NCBI GenBank assembly: GCA_902558835.1
Contig: CACEFK010000002.1
Location: forward strand, 1-64,000
Direction of reading: 5' to 3'
DNA: 64,000 nt
Origin: an uncultured Pelagibacteraceae bacterium
Lineage (GTDB): Bacteria; Pseudomonadota; Alphaproteobacteria; Pelagibacterales; Pelagibacteraceae
The position numbers and the translations under genes were made by a program. This document shows positions 1-11,506 of this stretch, in pieces. Position 1 is the stretch's first letter, and every line of letters starts with the position of its first letter. Below the pieces are notes generated by a model. That model ran no database searches. It was given only the letters and a program-made list of their open reading frames with translations, and had not been told where the DNA came from.

Positions 1-4
1 TTTA

Positions 5-1336
5 ATGAGTAAAGGCTATGGGGTTGATCAAGCCATAGCAAATGTCCCTCAAAAATTTAAAAATGATGCTGGATTAAACTATGATCGATTGAAATGGAGA
101 AGAAAAAAAGGTCGTGTAGATTCTTCAGCTGAAATATTACTGAAAATAAGAAATGATAAAGAGTATTTAGTTAGACCTGATAAATGGTGGAAAGAAAGAG
201 AAATTATCTCAAGAGCATTGCTTTATAAAAAGAAATATGAAGTTTCATATAAAATTTCAAGCAATCATGGAATGACTGAAGGGTCTGAATATGCTGCTGC
301 AGAATGGATGAGTGGATGGATAGCTTTAAGTTTTCTAAATGATCCATTAACAGCTAAAGATCATTTTAAAAATTTTTATAAAAATGTTAGTTATCCAATA
401 AGCTTAGCTAGAGGTGCTTATTGGCTTGGAAGAGCATATGAAAAAATAGGCGAAAGAGAACAATCAAATAATTGGTACAGAGAAGCTTCAAAATATCTTA
501 CTACTTACTATGGTCAGCTAGCTTTTTTAAAATTAAATCCAAATGGAAATTTTGAGTTAGAAAAAGATATGGAAATTGATCCAAAATACAGAATTCAATT
601 TTTTAATAAAGAGCTTGTAAAAATTTCTTATCTTCTGGATGAATTGAAAAAAGATAAATACACAAAACATATTTTAAGACATTTAGCTAACGACAATATA
701 GCTAAAGGTAGTGAAGTTTTAGCTGCAGAATTAGCTACAAGTATAAATAGATATGACTTTGCTATTCAGGTTTCAAAAATTGCGTCTTACCAAAAAAGAT
801 TTCATAATAAATACAATTATCCAATAATTAGTACTCCTAAATATATTAATAAAAGAAAAATTCCTGAAAGTGCTTTGATCCTATCTATAATTAGACAAGA
901 AAGTGAATTTGATTTGGAAGCTAATAGTCATGCTGGTGCAAAAGGATTAATGCAATTGATGCCCTACACAGCAAAATTAGTTTCAAAACAAGCCAAACTT
1001 CCTTATTCAAAATCAAGATTAACCACTGATCCAGAATATAATATTAATTTAGGCTCACATTATATTGCAGGTTTAATTCTACAATATGATGGTGCCTACC
1101 CTTTTGCAGTCGCTGCGTATAATGCTGGACCCAACAGAGTTAAATATTGGAAAAAAATAAATAAAGATCCACAAAAAAAACAAGTTGATTATGTTGATTG
1201 GGTTGAATTAATAAAATTTAGAGAAACAAGAAATTACGTACAGCGTGTAATGGAAAATTATAATGTCTATAGATATATTTTGGAACAACGACCTGTGCCT
1301 ATGAAAAACTTTTTTAAAGATCAGCCTCTGTTTTAG
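5..1336 (+). CDS. Lytic murein transglycosylase (SLT family), probably 5'-truncated by the window edge
   Basis: C-terminal SLT motifs IIRQESEFDLEANSHAGAKGLMQLMP and AAYNAGPNRV; N-terminal helical repeat region looks incomplete and the frame is open to the window edge. Confidence 0.9.
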   Translation: MSKGYGVDQAIANVPQKFKNDAGLNYDRLKWRRKKGRVDSSAEILLKIRNDKEYLVRPDKWWKEREIISRALLYKKKYEVSYKISSNHGMTEGSEYAAAEWMSGWIALSFLNDPLTAKDHFKNFYKNVSYPISLARGAYWLGRAYEKIGEREQSNNWYREASKYLTTYYGQLAFLKLNPNGNFELEKDMEIDPKYRIQFFNKELVKISYLLDELKKDKYTKHILRHLANDNIAKGSEVLAAELATSINRYDFAIQVSKIASYQKRFHNKYNYPIISTPKYINKRKIPESALILSIIRQESEFDLEANSHAGAKGLMQLMPYTAKLVSKQAKLPYSKSRLTTDPEYNINLGSHYIAGLILQYDGAYPFAVAAYNAGPNRVKYWKKINKDPQKKQVDYVDWVELIKFRETRNYVQRVMENYNVYRYILEQRPVPMKNFFKDQPLF

Positions 1337-1428
1337 TGGCGGAAGAGGAGGGATTCGAACCCTCGGTACAAGTTTCCTCGCACGGTCATTTAGCAAACGA
1401 CTGGTTTCAGCCTCTCACCCACTCTTCC
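1337..1428 (-). tRNA. tRNA-Ser (GCT), CCA encoded
   Basis: Reverse complement GGAAGAGTGGGTGAGAGGCTGAAACCAGTCGTTTGCTAAATGACCG...GGTTCGAATCCCTCCTCTTCCGCCA; long variable arm, GCT anticodon. Confidence 0.93.
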
Positions 1429-1495
1429 GTATGACATTGTGTATTAAGCGATTGTATTGAAAATTCAATATATATAAAGTAATTATTCAATTATT

Positions 1496-2749
1496 ATGAG
1501 AAATAAGTACTCAGTATTTTCGTTAATCAAAAATGCTATTTCATATCATGAAAATTGGCAAAGAGCATGGAAAGACCCTGCGCCTAAAAAAGAGTACGAT
1601 GCAGTTATTGTTGGTGGTGGTGGCCATGGATTAGCAACAGCCTACTATTTAGCAAAAAAACACAATATGAATAATATTGCTGTAGTCGAGAAAGGTTGGA
1701 TAGGTGGTGGAAACACCGGACGGAATACTACAATTATTAGATCAAATTATTTATGGGATGCCAGTGCAGGATTATATGATCATGCATTAAAAATTTGGGA
1801 AAGTTTATCTCAAGAACTAAACTATAATGTAATGTTTAGTCAAAGAGGTGTAATGAACCTTGCACATAATTTACAAGATGTTAGAGATTTAAAAAGACGA
1901 ACACATGCTAATAGACTAAATGGAATTGATGCAGTTTACTTGAGCACAGAAGAAGTTAAAAAATTTTGTCCAATTATAAATACATCACCAGATATTAGAT
2001 ACCCTGTTTTAGGAGGTACTTTACAACGTAGAGCTGGTACAGCAAGACACGATGCAGTTGCTTGGGGATATGCTAGAGGAGCAGATGCAATGGGTGTTGA
2101 TATTATTCAAAATTGTGAAGTTAAAGGAATAAAAAGAAATGGAGATAGTGTTGAAGGAATAGAAACAACAAAAGGATTTATAAAAACTAAGAAAGTTGGT
2201 GTAGTTGCAGCTGGTCATTCTAGTGTAATAGCTAATATGGCTGGTCTAAGACTTCCACTTGAAAGTAAACCTTTACAGGCTTTAGTTTCTGAACCTGTAA
2301 AACCAATTATTGATACAGTTGTAATGTCTAACGCAGTGCATGCTTATGTAAGTCAGTCTGACAAAGGAGAGCTAGTGATTGGTGCTGGAACGGATGATTA
2401 TATTTCTTATACTCAAAAAGGTAGTCATCAAATAGTTGAAGGAACATTAAACGCTATATTAGAATTATATCCAATTTTCAGTAGAATGAGAATGTTAAGA
2501 CAATGGGGAGGAATAGTAGATATTTGTCCTGACGCTAGTCCAATTTTAAGTAAAACTTCAATTAAAGGATTATACTTTAATTGTGGTTGGGGTACTGGAG
2601 GATTTAAAGCAACTCCTGGATCTGGAGATTTGTTTGCACATACTATCGCAAATGATGAACCACACAAACTTAATGCTGCATTTAACTTAAATAGATTTGT
2701 AAGCGGAGACCTTGTTGATGAACATGGGGCTGCAGCGGTTGCTCATTAA
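1496..2749 (+). CDS. soxB: Sarcosine oxidase subunit beta (FAD-dependent)
   Basis: N-terminal dinucleotide fold [32 protein letters not shown]-terminus; operon with soxD/A/G. Confidence 0.95.
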   Translation: MRNKYSVFSLIKNAISYHENWQRAWKDPAPKKEYDAVIVGGGGHGLATAYYLAKKHNMNNIAVVEKGWIGGGNTGRNTTIIRSNYLWDASAGLYDHALKIWESLSQELNYNVMFSQRGVMNLAHNLQDVRDLKRRTHANRLNGIDAVYLSTEEVKKFCPIINTSPDIRYPVLGGTLQRRAGTARHDAVAWGYARGADAMGVDIIQNCEVKGIKRNGDSVEGIETTKGFIKTKKVGVVAAGHSSVIANMAGLRLPLESKPLQALVSEPVKPIIDTVVMSNAVHAYVSQSDKGELVIGAGTDDYISYTQKGSHQIVEGTLNAILELYPIFSRMRMLRQWGGIVDICPDASPILSKTSIKGLYFNCGWGTGGFKATPGSGDLFAHTIANDEPHKLNAAFNLNRFVSGDLVDEHGAAAVAH

Positions 2750-3024
2750 TGTTTTTAATAAACTGTCCATACTGTGGAGAACGAGATCAGCAAGAATTTA
2801 AGGCTGGCGGTGAAGCTCACATTGAAAGACCTAAGCAACCAACAGAATTAAGTGATGATGAATGGGCAGAATATTTATTTATGAGAAAAAATATTAAAGG
2901 TGTTCAATTTGAAAGATGGAACCATGCACATGGTTGTCGTAAATGGTTTAATATGGTTAGAGATACATCTAACGACGAAATAAAAGCAATTTACAAAATG
3001 GGTGAAAAACCACCTGCTCAATAA
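2749..3024 (+). CDS. soxD: Sarcosine oxidase subunit delta
   Basis: [28 protein letters not shown]...GCRKWFNMVRDT typical SoxD; shares 1 nt with soxB stop. Confidence 0.95.
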   Translation: MFLINCPYCGERDQQEFKAGGEAHIERPKQPTELSDDEWAEYLFMRKNIKGVQFERWNHAHGCRKWFNMVRDTSNDEIKAIYKMGEKPPAQ

Positions 3025-3025
3025 A

Positions 3026-6000
3026 ATGATAAAAAACTTAAGAGTAAAATCCAGCGAGTACATAGATGAAACTAATAGAATTTCCTTTAAATTTAATGGC
3101 AAAACTTACCATGGGTTTAAAGGTGATACGTTAGCTTCAGCGTTACTTGCAAATAATGTTCATTTAGTTGGAAGAAGTTTTAAATATCATAGACCAAGAG
3201 GAATTATGACTTCTGGCTCAGAAGAACCAAATGCCATAGTTCAAGTAAATCCTGGTACCAACAGAACAGAACCTAATGTTAGAGCAACAGAAGTAGAGAT
3301 TTACGAAGGTTTAGAGGCATCCAGTCAAAATTGTTGGCCAAGTGTAGAATTTGATATTGGTGGAATAAACAATTTTCTCTCCCCTTTTTTTCCAGCAGGT
3401 TTTTATTACAAAACATTTATGTGGCCAGCTAGTTTCTGGGAAAAATACGAATTTTTCATACGACACTCAGCCGGTTTAGGAAAATCACCAACATCAAGTG
3501 ATCCTGACATTTATGACCACCGAAATATTCACTATGATGTATTGGTTGTAGGTGCAGGTATATCTGGAATATTAGCAGCAAAAAATGCAGCTAAAAATAA
3601 TTTTAAAACGTTGTTAGTTGATGAAAAAAATGAACTTGGTGGCTCAACTATTTTTGAAAATAACGAATTTAACAAAATTGATAATAAAACTCCTTCTGAA
3701 TGGTTAAAAAAAGAAATAGAGGAAATTAAAAATATTAAAAATCTTGAAATAAAAACTAGAACAAGTGTAGCTGCTTATCATCAATATAATTATCTTTTGG
3801 CTAGAGAAAATCTAACTGATCATTTAGAGGCAAAAGATAAAACAAATAAAATCAGACAAAGACTTCTGAAAATTAGAGCTAAGAAAGTTATTTTGGCCAC
3901 AGGAGCTTTAGAAAGACCTTTGATATTTAATAATAATGATAGACCTGGAATAATGCTTTCATCTGCTGTTAAAAAATACAGTGAATTTTATGGAGTTGCT
4001 TGTGGTAGTAAAAATGTATTTTTTACTAATAATGATAGTGCTTACGAAAGTGCTTTGTCATTATATAACAAAGGTATAAATGTTGAGGCAATTATTGATA
4101 TAAGAGAGCAATCTGAAAGTAAAATTGTTAAAAAAGTAAAAGCAGCAGGTATTAAAATTTACTGGTCACACTCAATTGTTGATACAGCTGGTTATAAAAG
4201 ACTAAATAGTGTTTCAATCATGAAACTATCTAATGACGGTACTTCAGTGACTGGAAGTAAAATTTCTATTTCATGTGATTGCTTAGGAGTTGCTGGTGGT
4301 TGGACACCTGCTGTACATTTATATACACAATCAGGTAGTAAACTAAAGTTTGATGAGGAAAAACAAATTTTCTTACCAAATCAAAATACATCCGAACAAA
4401 TAAGTGTAGGATCTTGTGGTGGAGATTTTAAAATTGATGAAATCATTAAAAATTTAAATCATAAGCTTAAAGATACTCTAAATATTAAAGAAACGGATTT
4501 AGATAATATTAATGTTGAGATTGATCAGGAAAATTCAAAAAGAAATATTTGGTTACTTCCTTCGGATAAACCTTTAGGCAAAACTAAACCTTTTGTAGAT
4601 TATCAAAACGATGCGACAGCTAAAGATATCAAATTAGCATTAAGAGAAGGTTTTAGATCTATTGAGCATGTAAAAAGATACACGACTACGGGTATGGGAA
4701 CTGATCAAGGTAAACTAGGAAATATGCATGCATTGGGAATAATTGCAGATACAGCTGGTGTTAAAATGGGAGAATTAGGAACTACTACATTTAGACCTCC
4801 TTACACACCATTAACATTCGGAACTATTGTAGGTAGAAATGTTGGAAAGTTTTTTGATATTTTTAGAAGAACACCAATGAATGATTGGCATGTTGAAAAT
4901 AAAGCTGAATTTGAAAATGTCGGTCAATGGAAGAGAGCATGGTACTACCCTATTAACGGAGAAACTATGCATCAAGCAGTACAAAGAGAAAGTAAAGCTG
5001 CTAGAGAAAGTGCTGGTATACTGGATGCCTCTACTCTTGGTAAAATTGATATTCAAGGAAGTGATGCTTCTGAATTCTTAAATAGAGTTTATACAAATGC
5101 TTGGTCAAAATTAGCTATAGGGAAATGTAGATATGGCCTTATGCTAAATGAGGATGGTATGGTTTATGATGATGGAGTTACAACAAGATTAGGTGAAAAT
5201 CATTACATCATGACCACTACAACTGGTGGAGCAGCAAATGTTTTAGGTAAACTTGAAGACTATCTTCAAACAGAATGGCCTGAGCTTGATGTTTATTTAA
5301 CCTCTGTAACAGATCATTATGCTACGGCGAGTTTGTGTGGGCCTAATAGTAAAAAAATTCTAAAAAAAATAATTCCCAATTTAGATTTGTCAGATGAAAG
5401 CTTTCCTCACATGTCATACAAAGAAGCGAAAATCGGCAATATTCAATGCAGAATAATGAGAATTAGTTTTACTGGAGAACACAGCTACGAAATAAATGTT
5501 CAAGCAAGCTATGGAATAGATCTGTGGGAAAAGTGTATGGAGGCAGGCAAAGAGTTTAACATTACACCTTATGGAACTGAAACAATGCACTTATTAAGAG
5601 CAGAAAAAGGTTTTATTATTGTTGGTCAAGATACTGACGGAACAATGACCCCTATCGATCTTCAAATGGATTGGATAGTAAGCAAGAAGAAATACGATTT
5701 CATAGGCAAAAGATCTCTTTATAGGTCTGATACAATGAGAGAAGATAGAAAACAGTTAGTGGGTTTATTAACAGAAGATCCAAATGTAATTTTAGAGGAA
5801 GGAGCACAAATCGTTTCTGAGTTAAATCAAAGTCCAGTAGAAATGCTTGGACATGTAACTTCAAGTTATTTCAGTCCAAACTTAAATAAATCAATAGCCC
5901 TTGCAGTAGTTAGAGGTGGAAAAGATATGATGGGAAAACAACTTTTTGTGCCGATGGAAAATAAAAATATTAATGTCACTGTTGCAAATCCAGTGTTTTA

Positions 6001-6031
6001 CGATGAGAAAAATGAGAGGTTAAATGCTTAA
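3026..6031 (+). CDS. soxA: Sarcosine oxidase subunit alpha (start likely ATG at 3026 rather than ORF start 3002)
   Basis: FKGDTLASALLANNVHLVGRSFKYHRPRGI, internal VVGAGISGILAA, C-terminal GcvT-like domain. Confidence 0.95.
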   Translation: MIKNLRVKSSEYIDETNRISFKFNGKTYHGFKGDTLASALLANNVHLVGRSFKYHRPRGIMTSGSEEPNAIVQVNPGTNRTEPNVRATEVEIYEGLEASSQNCWPSVEFDIGGINNFLSPFFPAGFYYKTFMWPASFWEKYEFFIRHSAGLGKSPTSSDPDIYDHRNIHYDVLVVGAGISGILAAKNAAKNNFKTLLVDEKNELGGSTIFENNEFNKIDNKTPSEWLKKEIEEIKNIKNLEIKTRTSVAAYHQYNYLLARENLTDHLEAKDKTNKIRQRLLKIRAKKVILATGALERPLIFNNNDRPGIMLSSAVKKYSEFYGVACGSKNVFFTNNDSAYESALSLYNKGINVEAIIDIREQSESKIVKKVKAAGIKIYWSHSIVDTAGYKRLNSVSIMKLSNDGTSVTGSKISISCDCLGVAGGWTPAVHLYTQSGSKLKFDEEKQIFLPNQNTSEQISVGSCGGDFKIDEIIKNLNHKLKDTLNIKETDLDNINVEIDQENSKRNIWLLPSDKPLGKTKPFVDYQNDATAKDIKLALREGFRSIEHVKRYTTTGMGTDQGKLGNMHALGIIADTAGVKMGELGTTTFRPPYTPLTFGTIVGRNVGKFFDIFRRTPMNDWHVENKAEFENVGQWKRAWYYPINGETMHQAVQRESKAARESAGILDASTLGKIDIQGSDASEFLNRVYTNAWSKLAIGKCRYGLMLNEDGMVYDDGVTTRLGENHYIMTTTTGGAANVLGKLEDYLQTEWPELDVYLTSVTDHYATASLCGPNSKKILKKIIPNLDLSDESFPHMSYKEAKIGNIQCRIMRISFTGEHSYEINVQASYGIDLWEKCMEAGKEFNITPYGTETMHLLRAEKGFIIVGQDTDGTMTPIDLQMDWIVSKKKYDFIGKRSLYRSDTMREDRKQLVGLLTEDPNVILEEGAQIVSELNQSPVEMLGHVTSSYFSPNLNKSIALAVVRGGKDMMGKQLFVPMENKNINVTVANPVFYDEKNERLNA

Positions 6032-6587
6032 TTATAATTCAGTAATTAAAAATGAAATTAAGCAAGAAAGTATTTCTGTAAAGGAAATCTCTCCAGTAAT
6101 AAAAATTAATTTGAGAGGTAAAAAAAGAGAATTTTTAACAAATGTTGGTAAAAATCTTAATATGATCTTACCTACAGAAGCAAACACTTCAACAACAAGT
6201 GATAAATTAACAGCAATATGGCTAAGTCCAGACGAATGGATGATAATCTCAAATGAGCTAGCAAGTAAAGACACTAACAAATCCGATCTATATGAAATGT
6301 TATTTGATAGTATTTCAAAAACAAATTTAGGTGCAGTTATCGATGTAACAGATCAATTTGTTCAATTAGAACTTAAAGGTGAAAATGTCTATGAAATTTT
6401 TTCAGCAGGATCCCCCTTTAATTTTAATGAATTTAAAGAAAAGAAAGGATCAACAACTCAGACAGTTTTAAATCATGTAGATGTGATACTGCACCATAAA
6501 GATGAAAATATTGTAAATCTGTTTGTTAGAAGATCTTTTGCTGAACATCTTTGTTCTTGGATTGAAGACTGTGCTTCAAGATTATAA
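6024..6587 (+). CDS. soxG: Sarcosine oxidase subunit gamma
   Basis: Position in sox operon; WLSPDEWMIIS, SAGSPFNF, RRSFAEHLCSWIEDCA. Confidence 0.88.
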   Translation: MLNYNSVIKNEIKQESISVKEISPVIKINLRGKKREFLTNVGKNLNMILPTEANTSTTSDKLTAIWLSPDEWMIISNELASKDTNKSDLYEMLFDSISKTNLGAVIDVTDQFVQLELKGENVYEIFSAGSPFNFNEFKEKKGSTTQTVLNHVDVILHHKDENIVNLFVRRSFAEHLCSWIEDCASRL

Positions 6588-6589
6588 AC

Positions 6590-7117
6590 TTATTTTTTTC
6601 TTCTAAAGTCCCATGGCATTTCAAATTTACCTTGCCAAATACCTAATTTTTCATTTTTAGCATTAATTTCGTTTGATATATATTTTTTTGAGTATTTTCT
6701 ATAAGCTACTGCATAACCGTTTGAAACTAGCCAAGAATTCAGATTTAAATTTCTTTTATAGCACTCTCCAATTAATCTTTTATATCTGTCAATATCCAAA
6801 ATTTTACAAGTTATTACTTTGTTATTTATTTTTTTTTGTAATTTTTGAGTTGAAATTTTTCCACATGGATAATCTTTAGTAAAAGTAAAAAAAATTATTG
6901 TTAAATATGGTTTTTTACACATTTGCTTGAATTCAGGTGCATCAATTCCATGCAATCTTATCTTTTTTGAATTTATTTTTATTGTATCACCATCAATAAT
7001 TTGAGCATTTCCAGAAATTTCTTTAATCTCTTCAGACCTGACATCTTTATATGTGAGAATAAAAAAAATAGAACAGATTATAATTAAAATTATTGCTTTC
7101 CTTTTTGTAAAAAACAT
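6590..7117 (-). CDS. Thermonuclease (SNase)-family protein with N-terminal signal/anchor
   Basis: IIDGDTIKINSKKIRLHGIDAPEFKQMC and NSWLVSNGYAVAYRKYSKKY SNase motifs. Confidence 0.88.
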   Translation of the reverse strand: MFFTKRKAIILIIICSIFFILTYKDVRSEEIKEISGNAQIIDGDTIKINSKKIRLHGIDAPEFKQMCKKPYLTIIFFTFTKDYPCGKISTQKLQKKINNKVITCKILDIDRYKRLIGECYKRNLNLNSWLVSNGYAVAYRKYSKKYISNEINAKNEKLGIWQGKFEMPWDFRRKK

Positions 7118-7129
7118 ATTTAAAAAATT

Positions 7130-8467
7130 TTAAATATTAGCTAATTTATGTTTAATATAATATTTAACATAAAATAGTAACATCAATGATATCAACCATT
7201 GAAAGATAGCCCAAATATAAAAAAAAGTTTTAAAATCTGCATTTAAATACTTTGCAATGTAAAAGGATAAAACTGGCACTATAACATTTCTGGCAATGTT
7301 ATTAACCATAGCTTTCTCAGATTTTTTTAATGCCATAAAAAATCCATTTGATAAGAAAAATATTGGATAAGCAGGTAAAATAAATGCAGAAATCTTAAGG
7401 TACATCGAGCCATGCATAATTACATCTGGATTTGAGGAAAAGAATTTAGGAACAATGTCAGCACTTACAAAAATAACTACACCAGCGATTAACATTATAA
7501 ACAGACCGTATTTTATTGATGTAAAATATGATTGCTCAACTCTATCGTAATATTTTGCTCCTATATTTTGAGCTATGATGGATATTATTGCTGTATTTAT
7601 ACCTAAAACTGGCAACAAAAGAACTTGCTCAATTCTTGTGGCAGATCCATATCCAGCTACAGCGTATTCACCAAATAATCCCACATAAGTAAATACAATA
7701 GTAGCAGCTACTGAATAACCTAATATGGCAATAGTTATGGGCATTGATTGAAAAAATATATTTTTTAGGAAAAAAAATTTAGCTTTGAAATGATCTAAGG
7801 TTATTTGTTTAATTCTCTGGTTATTTAATATTTTTATCAAAATAATTAACAAAGATACTAATTGTGCAATTAAAGTTGCTATTCCAATACCAGTTATTCC
7901 TAATGGTGGGATAAATAAAAATCCAAAAATTAAAATTGGATTTAAAATTATGTTTAAGAAAAAAGAAAATATTAAGACATTTCTATAAGTTTTAGTATCC
8001 CCTTCAGCATGTAAAAACGAATTTAAAGCTACAACTAAAATAAATAAGACCGTACCTAAAAAAATTATATTAATATATTCAAGTCCAAGGGTAGTTACCG
8101 TATTAGAAGAATTCATTAATTGGAATATATTTTCACCAAAAGAAAAACCTAAAATTGATACAACTACTGAAATTATAATTGCATAAATGATGACATTTCC
8201 AAAATAACTTAAAACGTTTTTTTCGTTTTTTTCTCCAATACTACTTCCTATTAATGATGTTCCAGCAACTGTAACCCCAATAGATGTTGCAATAATAATA
8301 AAATATATTGGAAATGACTTGCTCAAAGCAGATAAAGCTTCTGGAGATATTTTTCCTGCATAAAAAGTGTCTACGATTGTATAAAGGGTTTGAAATAAGG
8401 TTCCTATACTTGCTGGTACAGCAAGTCTTCTTACTAACAACGAAACTTCATCTTTTAATAAATTCAT
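7130..8467 (-). CDS. MATE family efflux transporter
   Basis: ~445 aa, 12-TM-like; VRRLAVPASIGTLFQTLYTIVDTFYAG, NSFLHAEGDTKTYRN. Confidence 0.92.
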   Translation of the reverse strand: MNLLKDEVSLLVRRLAVPASIGTLFQTLYTIVDTFYAGKISPEALSALSKSFPIYFIIIATSIGVTVAGTSLIGSSIGEKNEKNVLSYFGNVIIYAIIISVVVSILGFSFGENIFQLMNSSNTVTTLGLEYINIIFLGTVLFILVVALNSFLHAEGDTKTYRNVLIFSFFLNIILNPILIFGFLFIPPLGITGIGIATLIAQLVSLLIILIKILNNQRIKQITLDHFKAKFFFLKNIFFQSMPITIAILGYSVAATIVFTYVGLFGEYAVAGYGSATRIEQVLLLPVLGINTAIISIIAQNIGAKYYDRVEQSYFTSIKYGLFIMLIAGVVIFVSADIVPKFFSSNPDVIMHGSMYLKISAFILPAYPIFFLSNGFFMALKKSEKAMVNNIARNVIVPVLSFYIAKYLNADFKTFFYIWAIFQWLISLMLLFYVKYYIKHKLANI

Positions 8468-8481
8468 TAATTTAAGATTTG

Positions 8482-9387
8482 TTAATACTCTTTTTGAAAG
8501 ATATGTCTTTTTCCAGCTTCTTTAGCAAGATTAATTTGTTTTTGCCTCATCCTAAATCTTGATTTTTGATCATCTGTTAGATTATCGTGACAATTTGGAC
8601 ACGAAACACCCTTTTCATATTTTTTTGATTTTTTATCCTTAGGAGATATAGGTTTCCTACAACCGCTACACATTGAGTAAGAACCAACTTTTAGACCATG
8701 TTTTAAACTAATCCTGTTGTCAAAAACAAAACATTCACCTTTCCATAAACTTTTTTTCTTATTAGTTTTTTTCAGATAATTTAAAATTCCACCATTTAAC
8801 TGATAAATGTTATTAAAACCTTTTTTCTCTAAATATACAGATGCCTTTTCACAACGAATTCCACCAGTACAAAACATGGCTATAGGTTGATTTTTTTTTA
8901 ATTTTTTTAGATATTTTGGAAAATCTCTAAAGTTATCAACATCAGGATTAATTGCTCCCTTAAATGTTCCAACATCATACTCAAATGGTTTTCTCGCATC
9001 TATAAGAACTGTATCCTTTTCTTTAATCAGCTTATTCCATTTAATTGGGTCTACATGACTATCTTTTTTGTTTATTCTTTTATTTAAAGTTAAATTCATA
9101 GGAACAACTTCATTTTTAATTTTAACTTTAGGTTTGTGAAATGGTTGAAATGAACTTTTAGAGACATTACTGCTGTTAAATTCTTTTAATTTAAGAGTTC
9201 TTTTTAAATTGTTAATTGTGAATTTAATGTCTGCAGCTTTACCAGAGATAGTTCCATTTACCCCTTCTTTAGAGATAATTATCGTCCCTCTAATGTTTTT
9301 CTTTTTTAAAGTTTCTAATAAAATTTTTTGTTTTTTCTTTAGATAAGAAATTTTAACAAATTTATAAAAACCAACTACTTCAAACAT
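8482..9387 (-). CDS. trhO: tRNA uridine(34) hydroxylase / rhodanese-domain protein
   Basis: KEGVNGTISG, rhodanese loop MFCTGGIRCEKAS, C-terminal CxxC Zn motifs. Confidence 0.9.
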   Translation of the reverse strand: MFEVVGFYKFVKISYLKKKQKILLETLKKKNIRGTIIISKEGVNGTISGKAADIKFTINNLKRTLKLKEFNSSNVSKSSFQPFHKPKVKIKNEVVPMNLTLNKRINKKDSHVDPIKWNKLIKEKDTVLIDARKPFEYDVGTFKGAINPDVDNFRDFPKYLKKLKKNQPIAMFCTGGIRCEKASVYLEKKGFNNIYQLNGGILNYLKKTNKKKSLWKGECFVFDNRISLKHGLKVGSYSMCSGCRKPISPKDKKSKKYEKGVSCPNCHDNLTDDQKSRFRMRQKQINLAKEAGKRHIFQKEY

Positions 9388-10037
9388 TATAATTTTCTAC
9401 AAACAGTCATTCCATCACCAAGAGGAATTATTAATTTTTCAACTCTTGTATCCTTTGAAATATGATCGTTAAATTCTTTAATATTTTTAGTAAATTTATC
9501 ATTATTGTTTTCATTCACAACTTCTCCATACCATAAAACATTATCAATGATTATTAGACCATTTTTGTTTAATAATTGTAAAGAAAGTTCATAGTATTCA
9601 ATATAATTCATTTTATCAGCATCAATAAAAACTAAATCAAACTTTTCATTTTTAATTTCATCTAGACTTTCTAAAGCAGGTTTAATTAATGTTTTTATTT
9701 TATGATCTTGATTAGCTTTTTTAAAAAAATCTATTGCAACTTTATTAGTTTCTTCATTTTTATCTAAAGCAATTATTTTGCCGTCATCTGATAATGCCAA
9801 AGCCATAGATAACGTACTTAATCCTGTAAATGTACCTATCTCTAAAATTTTTTTGATATTTGAAATTTTTATAATTAAATGCAGAAATTGACTTTGTGAA
9901 ATTGAGATTTGCATTCTTTTGATATCACCAAGAGAAGTGTTGTAATCAATTATTTCTTTTTGGACTGGATGTAAATTAAATCCATGACTTAAAATATACT
10001 CTTGGAGTTCTTTAGTTATATTTAGGTCTGAACCCAT
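9387..10037 (-). CDS. SAM-dependent O-methyltransferase (caffeoyl-CoA OMT-like)
   Basis: KKILEIGTFTGLSTLSMALAL, FDLVFIDADKMNYIEYYE, IIIDNVLWYGEV. Confidence 0.9.
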   Translation of the reverse strand: MGSDLNITKELQEYILSHGFNLHPVQKEIIDYNTSLGDIKRMQISISQSQFLHLIIKISNIKKILEIGTFTGLSTLSMALALSDDGKIIALDKNEETNKVAIDFFKKANQDHKIKTLIKPALESLDEIKNEKFDLVFIDADKMNYIEYYELSLQLLNKNGLIIIDNVLWYGEVVNENNNDKFTKNIKEFNDHISKDTRVEKLIIPLGDGMTVCRKL

Positions 10038-10042
10038 AAATT

Positions 10043-11506
10043 CTAAAGTTTTTTCTTTAAAATCTCATTAACTAATTGAGGATTTGCTTTTCCACCAGAA
10101 ACTTTCATTACTTGACCTACAAAGAAACCAAATAATTTAACTTTACCTGATTTATATTCGGTAGCTTTGTCTCTGTTATCATCAATAACCTTATCTATTA
10201 GTGCCTCAAGTGCTTTTGGATCACTTTCTTGTTTTAAACCTTTTTCTTCAACAATTTTCTGAGGATCTTTGTCGTCTTCCATCATTTGTTCGAAAACTAT
10301 TTTTGCAATTTTTCCAGAAATTGTTCCGTCTTTAATTAAATTAATTAATTTTGATAAGTTGCCTGCACTTATAGGGCTTTCAGTTATTTCTAAATTTTTT
10401 TCATTTAACGCTGCAAATAATTCACCAATTATCCAATTTGTTGCAAGTTTTACATCAGACTTCTTAATTACATTTTCAAAGTAATTTGATGTTTCAATAT
10501 CAGAAACTAAAATGTTTGCTTCATAAGGAGATAACTTGAATTTTTCTATAAATCTTTTTTTCTTTTCATCTGGTAGCTCTGGAATTTCTGATTTTAAGTT
10601 TTCAATAAAATCATCTGAAACTTCTAATGGTAATAAGTCTGGATCTGGAAAATATCTATAATCATGAGCATCTTCTTTTGATCTCATTGATCTAGTTTCA
10701 TTTTTTTTAGTATCAAAAAGTCTTGTTTCTTGATCAATCATTTGACCATCCTCAATTAAATCAACTTGTCTGTTAGCTTCGTATTCTATTGCCATCTGCA
10801 TGAACTTTATTGAGTTAACATTTTTGATCTCACATCGGGTTCCAAACTCTTTTGAACCTTTTTTTCTAACAGATACATTTACATCGGCTCTCAAAGATCC
10901 TTCCTGCATGTTTCCATCACAGGTGCCTAAATATCTCATTATAGATCTTAATTTTTTAATATATGCATTTACTTCATCTGGAGACCTTAGGTCAGGTTTA
11001 CTTACAATTTCCATTAAAGCCACACCTGATCTATTTAAATCTACAAAAGTATTTTTAGGATCTAAATCATGAATGCTTTTGCCGGCATCTTGCTCCAAGT
11101 GTAATCTTTCTATACCTACCTCTTTTTGACCATCTGGCATATCAAGTATTACTTTACCCTCACCTACAATTGGATCTTTGAATTGTGAGATTTGATATCC
11201 CTGAGGTAAGTCTGCATAAAAATAATTTTTTCTATCAAAGACAGATCTCTTATTGATTTTAGCTTTTAAACCAATTCCTGTTTTGATAGCTTGTTTTACG
11301 CAATACTCGTTTATTATTGGCAACATTCCTGGAAATGCTGCATCAACTAAACTTACTTGGGTATTTGGCTCAGCTCCAAATTTGGTCGCTGATGTTGAAA
11401 ATAATTTTGATTCCGATGTAACTTGTGCATGAACTTCTAAACCAATGACAACTTCATATTGATTATCATGTCTATTAATTAGATATTCAGATTTGTTCTT
11501 ACTCAC
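10043..11506 (-). CDS. gatB: Aspartyl/glutamyl-tRNA amidotransferase subunit B
   Basis: [21 protein letters not shown]...[17 protein letters not shown]. Confidence 0.98.
   Translation of the reverse strand: MSKNKSEYLINRHDNQYEVVIGLEVHAQVTSESKLFSTSATKFGAEPNTQVSLVDAAFPGMLPIINEYCVKQAIKTGIGLKAKINKRSVFDRKNYFYADLPQGYQISQFKDPIVGEGKVILDMPDGQKEVGIERLHLEQDAGKSIHDLDPKNTFVDLNRSGVALMEIVSKPDLRSPDEVNAYIKKLRSIMRYLGTCDGNMQEGSLRADVNVSVRKKGSKEFGTRCEIKNVNSIKFMQMAIEYEANRQVDLIEDGQMIDQETRLFDTKKNETRSMRSKEDAHDYRYFPDPDLLPLEVSDDFIENLKSEIPELPDEKKKRFIEKFKLSPYEANILVSDIETSNYFENVIKKSDVKLATNWIIGELFAALNEKNLEITESPISAGNLSKLINLIKDGTISGKIAKIVFEQMMEDDKDPQKIVEEKGLKQESDPKALEALIDKVIDDNRDKATEYKSGKVKLFGFFVGQVMKVSGGKANPQLVNEILKKKL

Noticed and set aside
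1208-1396. 62-aa minus-strand ORF with PRVRIPPLPP
   Set aside because: Read-through of tRNA-Ser and antisense to the transglycosylase; not a gene.
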